From Candidatus Woesearchaeota archaeon (GTDB lineage: Archaea; Nanobdellota; Nanobdellia; Woesearchaeales; GW2011-AR4): a stretch of DNA of 12,812 bases. The notes under the pieces were generated by a model that saw nothing but the letters and a program-made list of their open reading frames with translations, ran no database searches and was not told the origin of the DNA. The position numbers and the translations under genes are program-made. Numbering within the stretch: position 1 is the first letter of the stretch; each line of letters opens with the position of its first letter. This document shows, in pieces, positions 1 to 4,003 of this stretch. The DNA is taken from positions 1 to 12,812 of the forward strand of contig JAGVXR010000038.1 in the NCBI GenBank assembly GCA_018303645.1. Reading direction: 5' to 3'.

Positions 1-113
1 GCATCAACATTTTTTTCTGTTGGCTGTTGAGATTGTTCTGTTTGAACTTGCTGCGCACAAGCAACTAACAGAAATGATAAAGCCAAAACCAAAATAATAT
101 TTTTCCACCCCAT
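1..113 (-). CDS. Lipoprotein, N-terminal fragment (cut by window edge)
   Basis: An ATG at 113 opens a frame that stays open to the window edge, giving about 37 residues. The N-terminus has a lysine (K4), a hydrophobic stretch (residues 6-18) and a lipobox LVAC with the lipidated cysteine at residue 19. After it comes a Gln/Thr/Glu-rich linker (QQVQTEQSQQPTEK), typical of a tether between a membrane lipid anchor and an external domain. The mature domain lies outside the window, so the substrate or role cannot be stated; solute-binding proteins are the commonest archaeal lipoproteins of this kind. The start is 4 bases after the acylphosphatase stop codon, and a GAGGT inside the end of that gene could serve as a ribosome site (14-base spacer), so the two genes are probably co-transcribed. 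The signal peptide is clear; the function is unknown. Confidence 0.75.
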   Translation of the reverse strand, partial: MGWKNIILVLALSFLLVACAQQVQTEQSQQPTEKNVD

Positions 114-117
114 AATT

Positions 118-387
118 TTAGCGTCTAACCTCAAAGTTTTTAAAGCTTTCTGGCTCTTTATGTTTTACTTGAACTCCCGTTACGCTTGCAATTCCAGGAC
201 CTTTCTTAATGAAATCAACTAATTCATTTATTTTTTTCTCATCACCTTCTGCAACAACCTCAACATCTCCACTTTCAAGATTTTTTGCATAGCCTTTCAA
301 TCTTAATTGTAATGCCTTATCTCTAACGTTTGCTCTAAAGAAAACGCCTTGCACTCTGCCTGAAACAATGAGATGGGTGCATTTCAT
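118..387 (-). CDS. acyP: Acylphosphatase
   Basis: Hydrolyses the carboxyl-phosphate bond of acylphosphates; a small soluble cytoplasmic enzyme. The 89-residue length matches the family (about 90). The signature GRVQGVFFR is at residues 10-18, with R18 as the phosphate-binding catalytic arginine. The second motif, GYAKNLESGDVEVVAEG, is at 32-48, with N36 as the catalytic asparagine. The fold continues to a C-terminal strand ending FEVRR. The ATG at 387 is right for the family and lies 24 bases after a TATA element, so the mRNA is probably leaderless. The lipoprotein gene follows after 4 bases. The physiological substrate of archaeal acylphosphatases is not settled; context here does not add to it. 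Confidence 0.95.
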   Translation of the reverse strand: MKCTHLIVSGRVQGVFFRANVRDKALQLRLKGYAKNLESGDVEVVAEGDEKKINELVDFIKKGPGIASVTGVQVKHKEPESFKNFEVRR

Positions 388-404
388 AAAATATGGATAA
401 TTTT

Positions 405-417
405 GATTTTTAAATAG
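405..417 (-). promoter_or_regulatory. TATA-box promoter of acylphosphatase gene
   Basis: On the minus strand the sequence reads CTATTTAAAAATC, centred about 24 bases before the ATG at 387. The same spacing recurs before many genes here and implies transcription starting at or near the start codon. Confidence 0.55.
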
Positions 418-493
418 TTTGTTGTGTTGTGAATCATTTGAAGAATAGTCACTTAAAATTAATATCTGTATTAAAAGAATACCCTATCAAAAT

Positions 494-1399
494 TTAGGTG
501 GTTGTGGCTACCTTAACACTTATTTTACTATGTAAACCCCTAAACTCATCATATTTTTTAATACCATATTTAACAGCAACATCAATTGCTCGATTAACAC
601 TTTTTAAAGCATATTGAGGATATCCACCTTGATAACTTCTTTCTGCATCAGAAATTAAACTTTCAACTATTTTTCCGGCAATATTTTTAACATCAATTCC
701 AGCTTTAAATCTATTATTTAATCTATCAGCTAATTCTATTCTCTCAACTGCCCTATCATAAAAGTGGCAATGGATCTCAAAAGAAGTTATCCCGTCTAGA
801 ATTTGGTTAATAATTAATTCAGGGGGGGAAATACCAAAATTAAATCTTGAATCTAGCTCATTTCCTATATCAGCGAATTCAATAACTTTGTCAAAATGCT
901 GAGAGCTAACACTAATATCTGCACAATCAATGCATCTTTTTACTAAATCTCTTGCAATTTCTTGAAATGGATATAAGTTTTTGTCATAACCTAATTTAGG
1001 TAATAAACTTTGGGCGACTTCAAAAGCTTTTAAAGCTTCTTCAGGGCTATAGGCATACGAATGACCCATGCCAGGAATATCACTTTCATATTTACGTAAA
1101 GGCTTTCTGACAGAATCTAAAAAATTAAAAGATTCTTCATCAAGAACGCTATCATTAGTAACATATACTGGATGTCGTGATTCTACGAATTCTCCATTAT
1201 CAATTTTGTACCCACTTCTCCTAATAGCACCAAATTTTTCAGCTTTTTCTATTTTTCTAGTTAAAACTCTATAAGCCAATCTTACACTATCCACGGCTCT
1301 TTTTAAAAATGTACTATTCAGAAATTTGTACTCTGTATAATCAGAAGGACTTAAAAGTGCCCTTTCTTTTAAATGATTTTGGAGTTTATCTTCTAACAT
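494..1399 (-). CDS. Helical-repeat protein of unknown function, 301 residues
   Basis: I do not recognise a family. No signal peptide, membrane segment or catalytic motif is visible. The C-terminal half (about residues 122-296) looks like an alpha-solenoid of four units of roughly 45-50 residues. Units starting near 169 (FDKVIEFADIGNELDSRF) and 214 (YDRAVERIELADRLNNRF) align by eye; flanking units start near 122 and 262 (QYALKSVNRAIDVAVKYG). The alternating Ala/Leu pattern resembles TPR-type repeats, which usually bind partner proteins. The N-terminal 110 residues are charged and helical at first, then contain a strand-like segment (RRSGYKIDNGEF). Cysteines and a His pair (C156, C159, HCH at 210-212) are present but do not form an obvious metal site. 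The ATG at 1399 sits 24-33 bases after a TATA element, supporting it as the start. A monocistronic unit with neighbours on both sides separated by about 100 bases or more. Confidence 0.8.
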   Translation of the reverse strand: MLEDKLQNHLKERALLSPSDYTEYKFLNSTFLKRAVDSVRLAYRVLTRKIEKAEKFGAIRRSGYKIDNGEFVESRHPVYVTNDSVLDEESFNFLDSVRKPLRKYESDIPGMGHSYAYSPEEALKAFEVAQSLLPKLGYDKNLYPFQEIARDLVKRCIDCADISVSSQHFDKVIEFADIGNELDSRFNFGISPPELIINQILDGITSFEIHCHFYDRAVERIELADRLNNRFKAGIDVKNIAGKIVESLISDAERSYQGGYPQYALKSVNRAIDVAVKYGIKKYDEFRGLHSKISVKVATTT

Positions 1400-1422
1400 A
1401 TTTTAAAGGGAATTGTTAGTGG

Positions 1423-1432
1423 TATTTAAAAA
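1423..1432 (-). promoter_or_regulatory. TATA-box promoter of 301-residue protein gene
   Basis: Minus-strand TTTTTAAATA, 24-33 bases upstream of the ATG at 1399, in the same geometry as the acylphosphatase promoter. Confidence 0.5.
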
Positions 1433-1539
1433 TTTCTAAAAAATTACACATAACATCAATAATCCACACAGTATTTATTCAATATGCTTTACTTTCCATA
1501 TAGCAAACAACCACTGGACACTGGACATTCTTGGCTGAA

Positions 1540-1549
1540 ATATTTAAAC
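1540..1549 (+). promoter_or_regulatory. TATA-box promoter of zinc ribbon gene and leader
   Basis: ATATTTAAAC is a strong archaeal TATA element. The usual 25-27 base offset puts the transcript start near G1571, exactly where the leader inverted repeat begins. Since the first sensible start codon is at 1645, this mRNA would carry a leader of about 74 bases, unlike most genes in the window. Confidence 0.5.
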
Positions 1550-1571
1550 CCAGACAGCAATTAAAACTTTG

Positions 1572-1621
1572 GCAGGAAAAAAGGACTTGGTTCGCAATTC
1601 CTCTTCCACCCCTTTTCCTGC
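1572..1621 (+). promoter_or_regulatory. Structured 5' leader hairpin
   Basis: A perfect 9-base inverted repeat, GCAGGAAAA (1572-1580) with TTTTCCTGC (1613-1621), encloses a 32-base loop that holds a smaller AGGA/TCCT pair (1582-1585/1599-1602). It begins at the predicted transcript start and ends 24 bases before the zinc ribbon ATG. It could be a regulatory leader or a separate small RNA. I do not recognise a known riboswitch class. Confidence 0.35.
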
Positions 1622-1644
1622 TTTTAAAATTCAAAGGCGAGAAA

Positions 1645-1797
1645 ATGATAAGATGTGTGATATGCGGAGCGGCGATAAAGCCATGGTTTGAAGTATGCTA
1701 TCAATGCTATAATCCAATATCAAGAAACGCTGGAGCAATTCCAGAACCAATTATAACAAAAGAGTTCATGAAAAATATGGAAATTGATAGATGGTGA
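1645..1797 (+). CDS. Small zinc ribbon protein, 50 residues
   Basis: The frame is open from 1531, but the ATG at 1645 is chosen: it is preceded by an AGGCGA ribosome site and starts directly at the zinc ribbon, while the upstream codons are Pro/Leu/Lys-rich and overlap the promoter and leader hairpin. The protein has two CxxC knuckles, C4-C7 (CVIC) and C18-C21 (CYQC), ten residues apart, as in rubredoxin-like or zinc ribbon folds. A tail of about 29 residues (to EFMKNMEIDRW) follows. Proteins of this size and pattern are common in archaea and bind one zinc; partners may be nucleic acid or protein, but none can be named. The gene is followed after 12 bases by a tRNA-like repeat and then a tRNA gene on the same strand. 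Confidence 0.7.
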   Translation: MIRCVICGAAIKPWFEVCYQCYNPISRNAGAIPEPIITKEFMKNMEIDRW

Positions 1798-1809
1798 TAA
1801 AAAATAAAA

Positions 1810-1847
1810 CCGGTAGGATAACCGGCATTCCAGAAGATTGACACCCT
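1810..1847 (+). repeat. Partial tRNA-like repeat, copy 1 (5' half)
   Basis: From 1811 this segment matches 1889-1926 of the intact tRNA gene at about 32 of 37 positions with one gap. Identical blocks are CGGTAGGATAAC, ATTCC and AGATTGACACCCT. It reproduces tRNA positions from the end of the acceptor 5' strand through the D-arm (GG at 18-19, A14, A21) into the anticodon arm. It has no T-arm and no complementary acceptor 3' strand, so it is not a complete tRNA. It may be a decayed duplicate, a 5' tRNA half, or a cis-acting mimic. Confidence 0.75.
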
Positions 1848-1857
1848 CACAAGGTGT
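1841..1857 (+). other. Hairpin after tRNA-like repeat, anticodon-arm-like
   Basis: ACACC and GGTGT form a perfect 5-bp stem around a 7-base loop CTCACAA. This has anticodon-arm geometry (T at 33, A at 37, triplet CAC), but it is misplaced relative to the D-arm of copy 1. It is followed by ATTATTT, so it could also act as a terminator-like hairpin. Confidence 0.4.
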
Positions 1858-1879
1858 ATTATTTAGCTCATATTTAAAC
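1857..1879 (+). promoter_or_regulatory. Two TATA-like elements before the tRNA
   Basis: TATTATTTA (1857-1865) is centred 24 bases before the tRNA 5' end at 1885, the spacing expected for a leaderless tRNA transcript. The better consensus, TATTTAAAC (1871-1879), is only 6 bases from the tRNA and would start transcription inside its D-loop, near 1900. Which is used cannot be told from sequence. Confidence 0.35.
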
Positions 1880-1884
1880 TTTAT

Positions 1885-2001
1885 GCCGCGGTAGGATAAC
1901 TTGGTATTCCGGCAGATTGACACCCTGCTGCTCGAAAGAGCTTCTGGGTTCAAATTTCGGAAAGGGTTAAGCCTTTTTGGGTGAGACTCCCAGCCGCGGC
2001 G
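1885..2001 (+). tRNA. Long-variable-arm tRNA with T-loop intron; serine-like body, anticodon GAC
   Basis: Removing the intron at 1955-1987 leaves an 84-base cloverleaf. The acceptor is GCCGCGG/CCGCGGC (1885-1891/1994-2000, 7 perfect pairs) with discriminator G2001; CCA is not encoded. The D-arm is 1894-1910 (T8, A14, A15, G18-G19, A21 present). The T-stem CTGGG/CCCAG (1944-1948/1989-1993) is perfect and the spliced T-loop is TTCAAAT. The 15-base variable region holds a GCTC-GAAA-GAGC hairpin (1930-1941), and T48 can pair with A15. The long variable arm and G73 fit tRNA-Ser. The anticodon arm (1912-1928) has four pairs, an A-C mismatch at 31-39 and loop TTGACAC, so the anticodon reads GAC (Val). 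A 9-base loop with TGA (Ser) is a less canonical reading. The tRNA fold is secure; the amino acid identity is not. Confidence 0.8.
1955..1987 (+). other. tRNA intron at position 59/60 with bulge-helix-bulge motif
   Basis: The order is: exon T-stem CTGGG/CCCAG; 3-base bulge ACT (1986-1988); 4-bp central helix TTCA/TGAG (1949-1952/1982-1985, one G-U); 3-base bulge AAT (1953-1955); then a 10-bp intron helix (1956-1965/1972-1981, four G-U pairs) with a 6-base loop. Archaeal splicing endonuclease cuts after the second base of each bulge, which gives the 33-base intron stated and restores a standard T-loop. Confidence 0.82.
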
Positions 2002-2015
2002 GATTAACAAAAATC

Positions 2016-2020
2016 GGAGG
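2016..2020 (+). promoter_or_regulatory. Shine-Dalgarno site for 41-residue ORF
   Basis: GGAGG lies 8 bases before the ATG at 2029 but only 2 bases before the in-frame ATG at 2023, so it selects 2029 as the start. Confidence 0.6.
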
Positions 2021-2028
2021 CGATGAAA

Positions 2029-2154
2029 ATGAACTTAAGCAACGAATTCATAGAGGATTTGTTTTTGCAGCAAATTAAGGAACTGACAACACGGACAAAC
2101 AAGCAGCTGAGAAGCTTTGATGCTCAGCTTGCTGGAATAAAAATAAGGAGGTGA
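2029..2154 (+). CDS. Small basic ORF, 41 residues, unknown function
   Basis: Too short for most gene finders, but supported by a GGAGG site at the right distance, by its position 27 bases after the tRNA, and by a second SD-led ORF overlapping its end. The peptide runs from MNLSNEFIEDLFLQQIKEL to a basic end GIKIRR. It looks like one or two amphipathic helices, net about +2, without cysteines, signal peptide or membrane segment. An ATG at 2023 would add two residues but is too close to the ribosome site. Its stop codon lies inside the next gene's ribosome site, so the two are probably translationally coupled. No family recognised. Confidence 0.55.
   Translation: MNLSNEFIEDLFLQQIKELTTRTNKQLRSFDAQLAGIKIRR
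2147..2154 (+). promoter_or_regulatory. Shine-Dalgarno site for 46-residue ORF
   Basis: GGAGGTGA, a full anti-16S match, is 5 bases before the ATG at 2160. It includes the last two codons and the stop of the preceding ORF. Confidence 0.65.
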
Positions 2155-2159
2155 GCAAA

Positions 2160-2300
2160 ATGGAGCAGAAATTTTTGGATGAGTTTGAGGGGGATTTTGA
2201 CTTTTACAAGGAAAGTATGATCGAGGAAGACTTAGAAAACGACGAAATAAACTCGCAGGAAGAAGGATTTATGATTGGGTATTTGAGATAAATCTTTAAA
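2160..2300 (+). CDS. Small highly acidic ORF, 46 residues, unknown function
   Basis: The start is fixed by the best ribosome site in the window. The peptide begins MEQKFLDEFEGDFDFYKESM, continues through an Asp/Glu-rich middle (IEEDLENDEINSQEEG) and ends FMIGLFEINL. It has about 16 acidic and 2 basic residues (net near -14) and no cysteines. The acidic body followed by a hydrophobic EEGFMIG end resembles small acidic proteins seen in other archaeal genomes, but this is from memory of style and not a family assignment. The pairing of a slightly basic and a strongly acidic mini-protein suggests, without proving, that they bind each other. The tsaC promoter starts 16 bases after its stop codon. 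Confidence 0.6.
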
Positions 2301-2315
2301 ATCCATATACCAAAG

Positions 2316-2326
2316 TTTTTTATAGT
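2316..2326 (+). promoter_or_regulatory. TATA-box promoter of tsaC
   Basis: GTTTTTTATAG is centred about 27 bases before the ATG at 2348, implying a leaderless mRNA for this gene. Confidence 0.5.
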
Positions 2327-2347
2327 GATTGCTTCTTTCTCCGAATT

Positions 2348-2917
2348 ATGCGAATCCTGAATTTTGAAGAGATTCATCTTGAGAAACAATCAATTATAGA
2401 CTCAATAACAAAAGGCTCTGTATTTATCCACCCAACTGACACGATTTATGGCATTGGGTGCAACGCCCAAAACTCGAGCTCTGTAAAAAAAGTAAGGCAG
2501 CTTAAAGGAAGGGCTGCAAACCCATTTTCAGTGATTGCGCCTTCACTTGAATGGGTAAATGAAAACTGCATTGTAACAAAAGAAGCTGAGGAATGGCTAA
2601 GCAAATTGCCGGGCCCTTACACGATGATTCTTAGATTGAAAAACAGCAATTGTATTGCAAAAGAAGTAAACCCGGGGTTAAAGACGCTGGGCATCAGGAT
2701 TCCTAACCACTGGATAAGCAGGCTTGCTGCTGAGGCTGAAGTGCCAATCATAACTACATCTGTGAACAGGGCTAATGAAGATTACATGACTTCTTTGGAG
2801 GACCTAGACCCTGCAATAAGATTGGGCATAGATTTTGTGATTTACGAAGGCAAAAAAGATGGAAAGCCAAGCAAGATAGTTGATTTGACTGAAAAGGCTG
2901 AGATTATCGAGAGATAA
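2348..2917 (+). CDS. tsaC: L-threonylcarbamoyladenylate synthase (TsaC/Sua5/YrdC family)
   Basis: Makes threonylcarbamoyl-AMP from threonine, bicarbonate and ATP. This is the first step of t6A formation at position 37 of ANN-decoding tRNAs; the KEOPS complex then transfers the group. The YrdC fold fills the whole 189-residue protein: nucleotide/threonine-site motif HPTDTIYGIGCNA (28-40), KGRAANPFSVI (53-63), LPGPYTMIL (87-95), LGIRIPNH (114-121) and the Ser/Asn motif TTSVNRANE (136-144). It lacks the extra C-terminal domain of longer Sua5 proteins, so it is the TsaC-length form. Within the family, YciO-type members have uncertain roles, and the motifs here cannot fully exclude that. The ATG is supported by the TATA spacing. 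A phosphoesterase gene with its own promoter follows after 32 bases. Confidence 0.9.
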   Translation: MRILNFEEIHLEKQSIIDSITKGSVFIHPTDTIYGIGCNAQNSSSVKKVRQLKGRAANPFSVIAPSLEWVNENCIVTKEAEEWLSKLPGPYTMILRLKNSNCIAKEVNPGLKTLGIRIPNHWISRLAAEAEVPIITTSVNRANEDYMTSLEDLDPAIRLGIDFVIYEGKKDGKPSKIVDLTEKAEIIER

Positions 2918-2928
2918 GTTTTTAAAAT
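2918..2928 (+). promoter_or_regulatory. TATA-box promoter of phosphoesterase gene
   Basis: GTTTTTAAAAT is centred about 27 bases before the ATG at 2950, which favours that ATG over the TTG at 2944. It begins at the first base after the tsaC stop codon. Confidence 0.5.
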
Positions 2929-2949
2929 AATTCCCATTATGTATTGCTT

Positions 2950-3570
2950 ATGGAAAAACACTCAAAGCTTAAAATCCTTGCAGCAGGTGACATTCATGGA
3001 GACACTTCGCAGGCAAAGAAGCTTGCAGAGCAGGCAGAAGAGGAAAGCGTTGACTTGGTGGTTTTATCAGGTGATTTGACTTACGCTGAGACATCAACAG
3101 AAGGCATCATAGGCCCTTTTGTGAAGAAAGGCAAAAAGGTAATTTTAATTCCAGGCAATCATGAGACTGTTGCAACTGCTGATTTTCTTGCTGAGCTTTA
3201 CGGCGCAACTAATTTGCACGGCTACTCCATAAAATACAAGGACGTCGGCTTGTTTGGATGCGGCGGAGCAAACATTGGATTGTTCCAGCTAAGCGAGGAT
3301 GAGATTTTTGAATTGATAAAAAAAGGCTATGACAGGATTAAGGATGCCAAGAAAAAAATACTTGTAACGCATGTCCATCCATCCGGCTCTTTGATGGAGA
3401 AATTTTCAAGCATTTTCCCAGGAAGCGAAGGCGTCAGAAAAGCAATCGAAACTTTCAAGCCTGACATATTGTTATGCAGCCATGTTCATGAGGCAGAAGG
3501 CATAGAGGAGATGATTGGCAAGACAAAGGTCATTAATGTCGGAAAGAAAGGAAAAATTATTGAGGTTTAA
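2950..3570 (+). CDS. Calcineurin-like metallophosphoesterase
   Basis: A two-metal phosphoesterase of about 206 residues, essentially one catalytic domain. Metal-ligand motifs appear in order: GDIHGD (D14, H16), GDL (D42), GNHE (N70, H71), THVHP (H141, H143) and SHVHEAEG (H178, H180). There is no signal peptide or capping domain, so it is a cytoplasmic, minimal enzyme. The compact size and order resemble YfcE/MJ0936-type archaeal phosphodiesterases, but substrates in this family range from cyclic nucleotides to phosphoproteins and the motifs do not decide. A TTG six bases upstream could also start the frame; the ATG is preferred from promoter spacing. The stop codon overlaps the stop of the convergent gene by 4 bases. 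C104 in the GCGGANIG segment is not part of the active-site set. Confidence 0.88.
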   Translation: MEKHSKLKILAAGDIHGDTSQAKKLAEQAEEESVDLVVLSGDLTYAETSTEGIIGPFVKKGKKVILIPGNHETVATADFLAELYGATNLHGYSIKYKDVGLFGCGGANIGLFQLSEDEIFELIKKGYDRIKDAKKKILVTHVHPSGSLMEKFSSIFPGSEGVRKAIETFKPDILLCSHVHEAEGIEEMIGKTKVINVGKKGKIIEV

Positions 3571-3959
3571 TAAAACTCTATATCGTGCTTTTTCCTTGCA
3601 GGCTTCAGCTCTTCCTCCTCATCCTCTTCTTCCTCTTTTGATTTGGAAGTGTCCATCTTTTTCAGTTCTTCCTCGCTGAACAGCTCTGCGAACAAGTCCT
3701 CTGTTGATTCGGATGCCTCCGCTGGTGTTTCTGCTGCTGTTTCCTGCGCCTGAGTTTCTGCTGCTTCTGAGGTTGTTGTGCTTTGAGGAGAAGGAGAAGC
3801 ATCGCCAAAAATGTTTGCAATCGGGCTTATTTGAGATTCTGCTGCTGATGGATCATTGGTGAATACTTCCTGCGAATCGCCGACAAGGTGCTGCAGCATC
3901 TTGATTACTTTCTTTATGTCCTCGTGCGAATCATGCTGCGTGTCTACGGTTACTCTCAT
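3567..3959 (-). CDS. Conserved-looking archaeal protein with acidic low-complexity tail, 130 residues
   Basis: Two parts are visible. The first ~28 residues (MRVTVDTQHDSHEDIKKVIK then MLQHLVG) form a strand plus helix that looks globular. The rest is low-complexity: Ser/Ala/Thr/Glu-rich from about 38, a FAELFSEEEL helix, then a run of Glu/Asp with a Lys/Arg patch before the end HDIEFY. The frame extends upstream to a GTG at 4007, but the ATG at 3959 is preferred: it starts directly at the structured part and lies 27 bases after a TATA element. Similar short N-terminal modules with disordered tails are, from memory, seen in DPANN genomes; no function is known to me. Cytoplasmic. The upstream gene encodes the membrane-anchored surface protein, but the separate promoter argues against a tight operon. 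Confidence 0.75.
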   Translation of the reverse strand: MRVTVDTQHDSHEDIKKVIKMLQHLVGDSQEVFTNDPSAAESQISPIANIFGDASPSPQSTTTSEAAETQAQETAAETPAEASESTEDLFAELFSEEELKKMDTSKSKEEEEDEEEELKPARKKHDIEFY

Positions 3960-3980
3960 AGCGCTAAACTCGGATATCAA

Positions 3981-3990
3981 GCTTAAAAAG
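3981..3990 (-). promoter_or_regulatory. TATA-box promoter of acidic-tailed protein gene
   Basis: Minus-strand CTTTTTAAGC, centred 27 bases before the ATG at 3959 and within the 44-base gap after the upstream gene. It decides the start codon of this gene. Confidence 0.5.
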
Positions 3991-4003
3991 CTTTTGTTTT
4001 TAT

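Noticed and set aside
1068..1274. 68-residue plus-strand open frame
   Set aside because: Antisense to the 301-residue gene, with no start signals; a shadow frame.
1513..1526. Two adjacent copies of ACTGGAC
   Set aside because: A 7-base duplication is too short to mean more than chance or slippage, and no further copies are seen.
1484..1564. 26-codon plus-strand frame starting MLYFPYSKQ
   Set aside because: No ribosome site, overlaps the zinc ribbon promoter, and ends before the leader hairpin; nothing supports translation.
1807..1870. Copy 1 as a complete second tRNA gene
   Set aside because: No T-arm and no CCGGTTT strand to close the acceptor are found downstream.
1885..2001. Riboswitch leader for the small ORFs
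   Set aside because: The cloverleaf with all tertiary-contact bases and an exact bulge-helix-bulge explains the structure better as a tRNA; no known riboswitch core is recognised.
1720..2010. 96-residue minus-strand open frame across the tRNA region
   Set aside because: It runs antisense to the zinc ribbon end, the tRNA-like repeat and the tRNA; composition is not protein-like and there is no ribosome site or promoter.
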